From an uncultured Lachnospiraceae bacterium (GTDB lineage Bacteria > Bacillota > Clostridia > Lachnospirales > Lachnospiraceae), in assembly GCA_902760415.1 (NCBI GenBank), contig CACWGK010000017.1:1-33695 (forward strand): a DNA stretch of 33,695 nucleotides. The letters are read 5' to 3'. A model generated the notes under the pieces. That model did not search any database and was not told where the DNA came from. It worked only from the letters and a program-made list of their open reading frames with translations. Of the stretch, positions 26,501-33,695 are shown in pieces. Numbering within the stretch: the stretch's first letter is position 1; each line of letters opens with the position of its first letter. The translations under genes were made by a program, and so were the position numbers.

Positions 26501-27664
26501 ATGGCAGAGGAAAGAAGAGATCTGTATGAGGTCCTTGGAGTTTCCAAGAATGCTACAGAAAGTGAATTAAAAAAGGCTTATAGAGTTCTTGCTAAAAAGT
26601 ACCATCCTGATGCTAATCCTGGAGATAAAGAAGCAGAAGAGAAGTTCAAAGAGGCTTCTGAAGCTTATGCTATTCTTTCTGATCCAGCTAATAGACAGAA
26701 ATATGACCAGTTTGGATTTGCTGCCTTCGAGCAAGGCGGCGGTCCAGGCGGTGATGGATTTGGATTTGATTTTGCTGATATGGGCGACATCTTTGGTGAT
26801 ATCTTCGGTGATATCTTTGGTGGCGGTCGTCAGCGTCAGACCAACGGCCCACAGAAGGGTGCCGATATTAGAACAACTGTTCGTGTAACTTTTGAAGAAG
26901 CTATATTTGGTACACAGACTGAGATAGAGCTTCCTCTTAAGGATGAGTGTCCAGTATGTAAAGGTAGTGGTGCTCAGCCTGGTCATGCTCCTGAGACTTG
27001 TACAAAGTGTGGCGGTAAAGGTCAGGTTGTTTATACACAGCAGTCACTTTTTGGCATGGCAAGAACTGTTCAGACATGTCCTGATTGTGCAGGTTCTGGA
27101 AAGATTATTAAGTTCAAGTGTTCAAATTGCGCAGGTTCAGGTTATGTAAAGAGTAAGAAGAAGATTCAGATAAAGGTTCCTGCAGGTATTGATAATGGTC
27201 AGTCTATCAGACTTCGTGAGATGGGTGAGCCAGGTATCAATGGTGGTGAGCGTGGTGATCTTCTTGTAACTATCCTTGTAGATAAGCATCCAGTATTCCA
27301 GAGACAGGGTTACGATATATATTCATCAGAGCCTATCTCATTTACTCAGGCTGCTCTTGGCGGTAAGGTTCAGCTTAATACAATAGATGGTCCTTACAAC
27401 TATGATATAGCTCCTGGTACTCAGACAAATACTAAGGTTAAGCTTAAGGGTAAGGGCGTTCCAACACTTAAGAACAAGACAGTTCGTGGTGATCACTATG
27501 TAACACTTGTTGTTCAGGTTCCTGAGAATCTTACAGATGAGCAGAAGTCTATACTTAATCAGTATGAAAATGCTTCTGGTCCAGCTGTTAATACAAGATC
27601 TTCGACAGATTCAGCTGGTGATTTCTCATTTGGTGGTCATAAGAAGAAAAAGTTTAGAAAGTAA
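26501..27664 (+). CDS. dnaJ: Chaperone DnaJ (Hsp40, type I)
   Basis: A 387-residue type I J-protein. The J domain (about 5-72) has the HPD motif at 35-37. The Gly/Phe region (76-112) carries three successive DIFG units from a tandem 12-base repeat. Four CxxCxGxG zinc-finger repeats follow at C150/C153, C167/C170, C193/C196 and C207/C210, then the two beta client-binding domains and a short basic tail. It delivers clients to DnaK and stimulates its ATPase. GAAGGGTG precedes the ATG. A strong terminator ends the operon after it. Confidence 0.98.
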   Translation: MAEERRDLYEVLGVSKNATESELKKAYRVLAKKYHPDANPGDKEAEEKFKEASEAYAILSDPANRQKYDQFGFAAFEQGGGPGGDGFGFDFADMGDIFGDIFGDIFGGGRQRQTNGPQKGADIRTTVRVTFEEAIFGTQTEIELPLKDECPVCKGSGAQPGHAPETCTKCGGKGQVVYTQQSLFGMARTVQTCPDCAGSGKIIKFKCSNCAGSGYVKSKKKIQIKVPAGIDNGQSIRLREMGEPGINGGERGDLLVTILVDKHPVFQRQGYDIYSSEPISFTQAALGGKVQLNTIDGPYNYDIAPGTQTNTKVKLKGKGVPTLKNKTVRGDHYVTLVVQVPENLTDEQKSILNQYENASGPAVNTRSSTDSAGDFSFGGHKKKKFRK

Positions 27665-27688
27665 TACCTTTATATATTTTCCTGTTTG

Positions 27689-27728
27689 AAAATGTGACAA
27701 AGTGTCATTGGCACCTTGTCACATTTTT
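27689..27728 (+). terminator. Terminator of the heat-shock operon
   Basis: A 16-bp stem with one mismatch pairs 27689-27704 with 27712-27727, leaving a 7-base loop. The 3' arm ends in the T-run 27724-27728. It sits 25 bases after the dnaJ stop. Confidence 0.9.
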
Positions 27729-27742
27729 GTATTTGCTGTATA

Positions 27743-27771
27743 TTGCTAGGTTTTAATGATTTTGTTATACT
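27743..27771 (+). promoter_or_regulatory. Promoter of the Thr/Glu-rich lipoprotein gene
   Basis: TTGCTA (27743-27748), a 17-base spacer and TATACT (27766-27771), with TG at 27763-27764 (extended -10). It begins just after the dnaJ terminator. The predicted leader is about 78 bases and ends with AGGAGG (27847-27852). Confidence 0.7.
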
Positions 27772-27855
27772 GTTTTTTGTTTTTATGCGGAAGGTTTTAT
27801 ATTTTGATGTATATAAATGTTATAAGGGGCTGGGATAACATTACTAGGAGGAAAA

Positions 27856-28644
27856 ATGAGAAACAAAAAAATGATGATTAAAAGGATACGTAATGTTGTA
27901 CTTTTATGCTCTATGCTTTTTGCTATGTCTGTAGGTCTTACATCTTGTGGATCTGAAGTTGGAGAAAATGAAGCAAAAGAGAGAAAGACAACTGAGGAAG
28001 TAACAGAGGTTACTACAGAAGCAACAACCGCTGCTACGACAGAAGAAGTAACTACAGAAGCAACCACAGAGGCGAAGAAGGAAGAAGATAGTGCTGCTTC
28101 AAAGACTGATGCTAGTGCTGGTCAAGATTATCTTGTTAAATCATTTACATTTGCGGATGATGGAACATCTGGTGATTTTGTTCTTGAATCATTTGATGCA
28201 TATGATAATGATTTTGTTGCGAGTATTCAACCAGGTGATAAACTGGATAATGGATATGAGATTGAATCTGTAGAAGAAGATGATTCTATCTATTGGCTTA
28301 ATAGCCAGGGAGGGGATTCTGTATATTATCTAGAACTACAGGAGAATGGAAATTATTATCTCTTTGATGATGCTGGATTTGCTGCTACAAGTGAAGTTGG
28401 TGAGAAGATATTTCCAATATCAAAGGATGTAGTTATAGTAGATGATTTTTCACCTTTCGGTAAAAATGGAATTAATTATAGTGAAAGTGAAGTTAAGATT
28501 TATAATACTATAGATGATTTAAAGGCACAGCTTGAAAGTGAAAATGCTTGGTATACACCTGAACTCTTTATCAGAGTTGAAGGTGGAGAGATTACATTTA
28601 TCTCTGTAAATCCATGGCAGCATGAGCCTTGGGGCGATTTCTAG
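27856..28644 (+). CDS. Uncharacterised lipoprotein with a Thr/Glu-rich linker
   Basis: A 262-residue exported protein. A basic N-terminus (RNKKMMIKRIRN) and hydrophobic core lead to a lipobox L28-T29-S30-C31, so it is probably lipid-anchored at C31. Residues 44-78 are almost only Thr, Glu, Val and Ala in an imperfect repeat, a flexible spacer likely to lift the domain from the membrane. The C-terminal 170 residues are acidic and rich in Tyr, Asp and Gly, with no motif I recognise. AGGAGG lies 3 bases before the ATG, closer than usual. It has its own promoter after the dnaJ terminator and may lead transcription into prmA. Confidence 0.82.
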   Translation: MRNKKMMIKRIRNVVLLCSMLFAMSVGLTSCGSEVGENEAKERKTTEEVTEVTTEATTAATTEEVTTEATTEAKKEEDSAASKTDASAGQDYLVKSFTFADDGTSGDFVLESFDAYDNDFVASIQPGDKLDNGYEIESVEEDDSIYWLNSQGGDSVYYLELQENGNYYLFDDAGFAATSEVGEKIFPISKDVVIVDDFSPFGKNGINYSESEVKIYNTIDDLKAQLESENAWYTPELFIRVEGGEITFISVNPWQHEPWGDF

Positions 28645-28681
28645 AAAAGGTTTAATAATATAGTTATAGAAGGTAAATGAA

Positions 28682-29827
28682 ATGATTTGGACAAAGTTTT
28701 CTATAGAAACTACAACTGAAGTTGTTGATCTTCTTTCTGATTTTCTGAGTGAGAAAGGAATTGAAGGTATACAGATTGAGGATAATGTTCCGCTATCTGA
28801 AGATGAGATAAAGCAGATGTTTGTTGATATACCTCTTCAGCTTGGTGAGGATGATGGTTCTGCAAAGGTTTCCTGCTTCCTCGATGATAGTTTTGATGCT
28901 GCTAAGATTGATGAGTTAAAGCTTGAGGTCAAGGCGGAGCTTGAACGACTTTCAGAGTTTCTTCCTGTTGGAACTGGTGTTATCACGGTAGAGGATACAA
29001 CAGATGACTCAACCTGGAATGATAAGTTTATGGAAAACTTTAAACCTGCAAGATTATATGACAATATAGTTATTATGCCTGTAATAGATGATGAGTCTGA
29101 TGTATATGATACTCTTAAGGCTTATAAGAATCTTGAAGGATTTGAACTTCGAGACGATGATAAGGTTATAAGAATAAAGACGGTTACTGCATTTGGAACT
29201 GGTACACATGAGACGACTAGACTCTGTCTTGGAGCTGTTCAGCAGTCCCTCAAGTTAGATGAGGATAAAGAAAAGTCTGTATTTGATATAGGTTGTGGAA
29301 GTGGTATTCTTTCTATAGCTGCATGTCTTATGGGTGCAGGTTATGTTCATGGACTGGATATAGATCCTCAGGCAGTTAAGGCAAGCGCTATAAATGCTGA
29401 GGCGAGTGGACTTAGTTCTGATAGAATAGAATTCTCTTGTGGAAATCTTCTTGCTGATAATAGAATAGCTGAAAACTTCCTGGCTCAGGATGATAATAGA
29501 GAAAAGATGGAGAAAGCAAGTCTTGGTTCAGGCATAGCATCTCCGATCAATCCTGATGATGCAGCGCGTATAGTTGATATAGGACTTGGAGATTCAGATC
29601 CAATCCCTGCTCGCAAGTACGATATAGTCGTTGCAAATATTCTGGCAGACGTTATAATACCACTTGCAACTATTGTTAGAGATTACATGACTGAAGATGG
29701 TGTATTTATATCATCTGGAATCAGTGAAGGAAAAGCAGACGCTGTAAGAGAGGCTCTTCTTGAAAATGGATTTAAGATTGTAAATGAAACTAGAGAAAAT
29801 GAATGGGTTTGCTTTACTGCAAAATAG
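28682..29827 (+). CDS. prmA: Ribosomal protein L11 methyltransferase, with an insertion
   Basis: PrmA trimethylates ribosomal protein L11 using SAM. The 381-residue product is longer than the usual 290-320. The N-terminal substrate-recognition domain (about 1-100) is followed by FGTGTHETT (171-179), the SAM motif FDIGCGSGIL (201-210), an acidic GLDIDPQA stretch (224-231), and NILADV (319-324). Between FSCGNLL (251-257) and YDIVVANI (313-320) lie about 50 residues that most PrmA proteins lack, Asp/Ala/Gly-rich with no motif. The frame is intact, so this is a real insertion and not an error I can see. prmA-rsmE adjacency after dnaJ is typical of Firmicutes. Confidence 0.92.
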   Translation: MIWTKFSIETTTEVVDLLSDFLSEKGIEGIQIEDNVPLSEDEIKQMFVDIPLQLGEDDGSAKVSCFLDDSFDAAKIDELKLEVKAELERLSEFLPVGTGVITVEDTTDDSTWNDKFMENFKPARLYDNIVIMPVIDDESDVYDTLKAYKNLEGFELRDDDKVIRIKTVTAFGTGTHETTRLCLGAVQQSLKLDEDKEKSVFDIGCGSGILSIAACLMGAGYVHGLDIDPQAVKASAINAEASGLSSDRIEFSCGNLLADNRIAENFLAQDDNREKMEKASLGSGIASPINPDDAARIVDIGLGDSDPIPARKYDIVVANILADVIIPLATIVRDYMTEDGVFISSGISEGKADAVREALLENGFKIVNETRENEWVCFTAK

Positions 29828-29856
29828 TTTCATTTAATTTCTTATGAGGTTAGATT

Positions 29857-30630
29857 ATGCATAGATTCTATGTTGATGGTTGTTCTGAGGCAGATAAGTG
29901 TATCAGGATAACTGGTGAAGATGTAAATCATATATTGAATGTACTTAGACTCGGCGTAAATGATGAGATTACGGTCAGTGATGGAAGCTCGAGAGATTTT
30001 CTTTGCAGAATCACTGAGTGTGACTCACAGTATATTCTAGCGAATATTATAGATATATACGATAATAATTCAGAACTTCCTGTTGATATATATTTGTTCC
30101 AGGGAGTGCCAAAGGGCGATAAGATTGAAACTATCATTCAGAAATGTGTAGAACTGGGAGTTCACAGCATAATTCCGGTAATGATGGAAAGAACTATCGT
30201 TAAGCTTGACGATAAGAAACAGTCTAAGAAGCTTTCTAGATATCAGCTTATCTCAGAATCTGCCGCAAAGCAGTCCAGGAGAGGTATAATTCCTGAAGTA
30301 TGTGAATATATGTCTATGAAAGAGGCTATTTTGTATGCAAAGGAACATATGGATATTATACTTTTTCCATACGAGTTTGCTGAAGGTATGGACGAAAGTC
30401 GAAAGATTATAGAGAATATCGTATCTGAAGTAGATAAGCAGCGGGATGATCGGGAAGATAAGAAGACAATCGGTATCTTTATCGGTCCTGAAGGTGGCTT
30501 TGCAGATATGGAAGCAAAAGAGCTGCAGGAGATTGGGGCTAAGACTATGTCTTTAGGACATAGAATACTTAGAACAGAGACGGCTGGTATGACCGTAATG
30601 TCGATACTAAGCTTTATGTTGGATAAATAA
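29857..30630 (+). CDS. rsmE: 16S rRNA (uracil(1498)-N3)-methyltransferase RsmE
   Basis: A 257-residue SPOUT-class enzyme that methylates U1498 of 16S rRNA in the 30S subunit. An N-terminal PUA-like domain (about 1-70, MHRFYVDG and HILNVLRLGVNDEI) precedes the trefoil-knot domain with KGDKIETIIQKCVELGV, SAAKQSRRG, the SAM-binding IGPEGGF and LGHRILRTETAGM. A charged stretch of about 25 residues (DESRKIIENIVSEVDKQRDD) lies before the knot. Length is close to the usual 240-250. TGAGG precedes the ATG. It follows prmA by 29 bases. Confidence 0.95.
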   Translation: MHRFYVDGCSEADKCIRITGEDVNHILNVLRLGVNDEITVSDGSSRDFLCRITECDSQYILANIIDIYDNNSELPVDIYLFQGVPKGDKIETIIQKCVELGVHSIIPVMMERTIVKLDDKKQSKKLSRYQLISESAAKQSRRGIIPEVCEYMSMKEAILYAKEHMDIILFPYEFAEGMDESRKIIENIVSEVDKQRDDREDKKTIGIFIGPEGGFADMEAKELQEIGAKTMSLGHRILRTETAGMTVMSILSFMLDK

Positions 30631-30648
30631 TGAAGTATGAGGAATAAG

Positions 30649-31800
30649 ATGGAAGTATATTTTGATAACAGTGCAACTACAAGAGTTTATGATGAAGCTA
30701 TAGATATAATGGTTAAGACTATGAAGGAAGACTACGGAAATCCTTCATCTCTTCATCTTAAAGGTCTTGATGCTGAACATATAGTAAAAGATGCAGCGGA
30801 TAAGATATGTAAGAGACTTAGATGTTTACCGGAAGAACTTATTTTCACATCAGGTGGAACAGAGTCTAATAATATGGCTATTATTGGTACAGCTCTTGCA
30901 AAGAAAAGAACTGGAAAGCATATCGTTGTATCCTCGGTAGAGCATGCGTCAGTTTCCGCAGTAATGCAATTTCTGATCAGGGAAGGCTTTGAGGTTAGTT
31001 ATGTGCCAACAAATGAAAAAGGCGTAGCTTCTCCTGAAGCATTTGCTGATGCAGTAAGAGACGATACTATACTTGTTTCTTGCATGCATATCAATAACGA
31101 GATAGGTTCAGTAATGCCTGTAAATGAGATATCCCGCGCTGTAAAGTCTAAGAATCCAAATGTATACTTTCATGTAGATGCTATACAGTCATTTGGTAAG
31201 ATAGATACTATTCCGAAGCAAATGGGATGTGATCTTATGTCTGTATCAGGTCATAAGATTCATGGACCTAAAGGTTCTGGATTTTTATATGTTAAGAAGG
31301 GCGTGCTTATCAGACCAATAATATATGGTGGTGGTCAGCAGAAGAATATGCGTTCTGGTACAGAAAATGTTCCTGCTATAGCTGGACTTGGTGTAGCTGT
31401 AGAGAAGACATTTGAAGATTTTGATAAGAAGATAGAACATATTACATCACTTAGAAATAAGCTGATTGAAGGTCTTACAAGTATAGATGAAGTTTATTCG
31501 AATACAGATACTGAGAACTTTGCTCCACATATAGCAAGTATTAGTTTTGTTGGAGTTAGAGCTGAGGTTATGCTTCATTCCCTTGAGGATAAAGGTATAT
31601 ATGTATCTTCAGGATCTGCTTGTTCATCAAATAAGGCAAAGGAATCTGCAGTTCTTACTGCTATAGGACTTGATAAGAAGAGGCTTGAATCCACACTTAG
31701 ATTCAGCTTTGGAGAATCTAATACAGAGGATGAAGTGGATTATGCTATAAATACTATAAAGGAGCTTCTTCCTGTTCTGAGACATTATGTTCGCGGATAA
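30649..31800 (+). CDS. Cysteine desulfurase (NifS/IscS family, aminotransferase class V)
   Basis: A 383-residue PLP enzyme that takes sulfur from cysteine as a persulfide. The PLP lysine is K203 in SGHKIHGPKGSG; the catalytic Cys is C325 in SSGSACSSNK. EVYFDNSATT at the start, FTSGGTESNN and RSGTENVPA are class signatures. The active-site loop matches the group of NifS-like enzymes. I chose the ATG at 30649, 6 bases after GAGG; the ATG at 30637 would put that site inside the gene and adds 4 residues. With thiI nearby, it probably supplies sulfur for tRNA 4-thiouridine, like B. subtilis NifZ; that role is inference. Confidence 0.93.
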   Translation: MEVYFDNSATTRVYDEAIDIMVKTMKEDYGNPSSLHLKGLDAEHIVKDAADKICKRLRCLPEELIFTSGGTESNNMAIIGTALAKKRTGKHIVVSSVEHASVSAVMQFLIREGFEVSYVPTNEKGVASPEAFADAVRDDTILVSCMHINNEIGSVMPVNEISRAVKSKNPNVYFHVDAIQSFGKIDTIPKQMGCDLMSVSGHKIHGPKGSGFLYVKKGVLIRPIIYGGGQQKNMRSGTENVPAIAGLGVAVEKTFEDFDKKIEHITSLRNKLIEGLTSIDEVYSNTDTENFAPHIASISFVGVRAEVMLHSLEDKGIYVSSGSACSSNKAKESAVLTAIGLDKKRLESTLRFSFGESNTEDEVDYAINTIKELLPVLRHYVRG

Positions 31801-31812
31801 TATGGTGATAAG

Positions 31813-32421
31813 ATGAGTATTAAAAATGTTGTATTTGATGTTGGGAATGTTCTTATAGATTTTTGTTATAAAGATCTTATGCGTGAGCTCGGTTTTAGCG
31901 AGGATACTGTAGAGTTCCTATCTAAAAATATGGTTGAGACAGATTTTTGGAATGAACTTGATAGAGGCGTTAAGTTTAACCGAGACGGCGTTTTAAAGTT
32001 TACTAATGAATATCCTGAATATAAAGATGAGATAATACTTTTCTGGGACAATGTAGATAAGATAGTTAAGGAATATGATTACTCGGAAAAGCTTTTTATA
32101 GATCTTAAGAATGCTGGTTATGGAGTATATGTATTATCAAATTATCCGGTTGAAACATATCATATGCATTGGCCAACTTTTAAGTTCTTGCCTCATGCTG
32201 ATGGATATATAGTGTCTGGACTTGAGAAGGTTATTAAACCTGAGGAAGAAATCTTTAGATTGCTAGAATCAAGATTTGGTATTAAACTTGAAGAATCACT
32301 TTTTGTTGATGATCGTAAGGTTAATACCGATGCTGCAGAGTCTTATGGTATGTCTGTAGTGCTATTTACGGGATATAATGAACTCTTAGAATCATTTAAG
32401 AGTTACGGAATTAATATTTAA
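31813..32421 (+). CDS. HAD superfamily hydrolase (YihX-like phosphatase)
   Basis: A 202-residue HAD-IA enzyme, probably a cytoplasmic phosphatase. Motif I is VVFDVGNVLIDF (Asp9 as nucleophile), with Gly where many HAD phosphatases have the second Asp; this DxG form is shared with YihX and the N-terminal domain of soluble epoxide hydrolase. Motif II is YVLSNYP, motif III is the Lys in KVIKPEEEIF, and motif IV is LFVDDRKVN. The substrate is unknown; YihX acts on glucose-1-phosphate. It sits between the cysteine desulfurase and thiI genes, 12 and 27 bases from each, so it belongs to the same transcript. Confidence 0.9.
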   Translation: MSIKNVVFDVGNVLIDFCYKDLMRELGFSEDTVEFLSKNMVETDFWNELDRGVKFNRDGVLKFTNEYPEYKDEIILFWDNVDKIVKEYDYSEKLFIDLKNAGYGVYVLSNYPVETYHMHWPTFKFLPHADGYIVSGLEKVIKPEEEIFRLLESRFGIKLEESLFVDDRKVNTDAAESYGMSVVLFTGYNELLESFKSYGINI

Positions 32422-32448
32422 AATCTAAGTTAGGGATTAGGAGACAAT

Positions 32449-33663
32449 ATGGAAAACACTAGAATGTTTTTGATCAGATATGCTGAGATAGGTACTAAGG
32501 GCAAGAATAGATATGTATTCGAAGATATTCTCTGTAAGAGGATAAGAAACAGACTTGAGCCTCTTGGTGACTTTAAGGTATGGAGAGATTTTGGTCGTAT
32601 ATATATTGAAGCTTTTTCTGATTATGATGAAGATGAAGCTATTAATAGACTTACTAAAATATTTGGTATAGTTGGTGTTTGTCCTGTTACTGTAGCGGAT
32701 GAATTTAGCTACGAAGGTATTCGTGCAGCTGTATTTAAGTATTTTGAAGAGACATTTGGTGATTCTCCTGATAATGAATATGACGGATATAAGTTCTCAT
32801 TTAAGGCTCATACCAAGAGAATAAATAAAGATTTCCCTATGAACTCTATGGAAGTTGATATCGAGATAGGTCACGATCTTCTTGAGAGATTTGAATCTGA
32901 GGGACTTACTGTAGATGTACATAAGCCTGATGTTATGCTTGAGATTGAGCTTAGAGGAGATAAGGGATATGTATATTCAAAGAAGATTCCGGGTCCAGGA
33001 GGCCTTCCTGTTGGTACAAATGGTAAGGCTATGTCTCTTCTTTCAGGTGGTATAGATAGTCCTGTTGCTACATATATGATAGCTAAGCGTGGTGTTGAGA
33101 TGGAGGCAGTGTACTTTAACTCACCTCCATATACTTCACAGAGAGCGCTTGAGAAGGTTGAGAAGCTAGGAACAATTCTTTCTCAGTATACTGGTCCTAT
33201 CAGATTTTATAATGTTAACTTTACAGATGTTCAGCTTTGCATCTATGATAACTGTCCTCATGATCAGCTTACTATCATCATGAAGAGAATCATGTTCCAG
33301 ATTGCAGAAAGACTTGCAGAAAAAGATGAATGTCAGGCTATAGTTACTGGAGAGTCTATTGGTCAGGTTTCTTCGCAGACAATGCAGAGCCTTGGCGTTA
33401 TCGATGCTGCAGTTACATGTCCTGTATATCGTCCTGTTATTGGTATGGATAAGCAGGAGATTGTTGAGTACTCACAGCGTATAGGTACATTTGAAACATC
33501 TATAGAACCTTATGAAGACTGCTGTACAATATTTGTAGATAAACATCCTGTTACAAAGCCGAAAATGTATGCTATCGAAAGATCAGAGAAGAAGCTTGTA
33601 GGTAAGATCGAGGAACTAGTAGATAAGGCAGTTGAGACCGCTGAACTTATAATTCTAAAATAG
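32449..33663 (+). CDS. thiI: tRNA 4-thiouridine synthase ThiI (short form)
   Basis: ThiI adenylates U8 of tRNA and inserts sulfur, and in some bacteria also helps thiamin thiazole synthesis. The 404-residue product has an N-terminal ferredoxin-like/THUMP region (about 1-170) and a PP-loop ATP pyrophosphatase domain starting SGGIDS (199-204). The conserved Cys for the disulfide step lies in EDCCTIFV near residue 362. The rhodanese domain of E. coli ThiI is missing, as in other Firmicutes, so a dedicated desulfurase must pass on the sulfur; the desulfurase gene two genes upstream fits. It starts after TTAGGAGACA. An AT-only inverted repeat follows at the window edge. Confidence 0.95.
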   Translation: MENTRMFLIRYAEIGTKGKNRYVFEDILCKRIRNRLEPLGDFKVWRDFGRIYIEAFSDYDEDEAINRLTKIFGIVGVCPVTVADEFSYEGIRAAVFKYFEETFGDSPDNEYDGYKFSFKAHTKRINKDFPMNSMEVDIEIGHDLLERFESEGLTVDVHKPDVMLEIELRGDKGYVYSKKIPGPGGLPVGTNGKAMSLLSGGIDSPVATYMIAKRGVEMEAVYFNSPPYTSQRALEKVEKLGTILSQYTGPIRFYNVNFTDVQLCIYDNCPHDQLTIIMKRIMFQIAERLAEKDECQAIVTGESIGQVSSQTMQSLGVIDAAVTCPVYRPVIGMDKQEIVEYSQRIGTFETSIEPYEDCCTIFVDKHPVTKPKMYAIERSEKKLVGKIEELVDKAVETAELIILK

Positions 33664-33695
33664 TTTAAAAAAAATTATAATTTTTTTAAAAAGTA

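Noticed and set aside
26783-26822. Tandem 12-base repeats in dnaJ
   Set aside because: They encode three DIFG units in the Gly/Phe region, a common feature of DnaJ proteins, so they are not a separate element.
33664-33695. Terminator after thiI
   Set aside because: The inverted repeat consists only of A and T and runs to the window edge; it cannot be judged as a terminator without the following sequence.

Overview
The window is AT-rich, almost fully coding, and carries low-GC Gram-positive (Firmicutes/Clostridia) features: sigma-A type promoters with TG-extended -10 boxes, strong AGGAGG-like ribosome binding sites, a CIRCE operator ahead of hrcA-grpE-dnaK-dnaJ, lipoprotein signal peptides, a rhodanese-less ThiI next to a cysteine desulfurase, and an S21 gene. 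Gene content and order suggest a member of the Lachnospiraceae, perhaps a Butyrivibrio or Pseudobutyrivibrio relative; that assignment is inference from memory and not a database result. All genes but one lie on the + strand. I see no insertion sequences, phage genes, tRNA/rRNA genes, CRISPR arrays or integrase sites. This is a chromosomal housekeeping region.

Layout. 1-4.6 kb: the 3' end of an extracytoplasmic-type protein, a terminator, alaS of an unusual sequence type, rpsU with its own promoter and a structured leader, a terminator, then a PhoH-like ATPase. 4.6-9.6 kb: ybeY with its own promoter, overlapped by a DUF3048 lipoprotein gene, then two adjacent flavoprotein genes (BaiN/YhiN-like and COG2509-like). 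9.6-15.9 kb: a proB without proA, a patatin-like lipase, a PepD-like dipeptidase, an MscS channel, an RluD-type pseudouridine synthase and pgeF, all tightly packed. 15.9-16.4 kb: one minus-strand membrane protein gene, convergent with pgeF; its stop codon lies inside the loop of a bidirectional terminator.

16.5-22.6 kb: a membrane-anchored GH25 lysozyme, a LURP-one-like protein, a DMT transporter whose last codons overlap lepA, then two tandem 36-nt palindromes and hemW. 22.6-27.7 kb: the heat-shock operon, with promoter, perfect CIRCE and a strong terminator after dnaJ. 27.7-33.7 kb: a Thr/Glu-rich lipoprotein with its own promoter, then prmA, rsmE, a cysteine desulfurase gene, a HAD phosphatase gene and thiI in one run.

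Functionally the window is dominated by translation and RNA modification (alaS, rpsU, ybeY, rluD-like, lepA, prmA, rsmE, nifS-thiI) and proteostasis (hrcA to dnaJ), with cell-envelope genes between them. I did not find a clear new multi-gene system. The best candidates for something undescribed are the tandem palindromes between lepA and hemW, the terminator that contains a coding 3' end and stop codon, the structured rpsU leader, the divergent AlaRS, the insertion in PrmA, and the uncharacterised membrane protein and lipoproteins.
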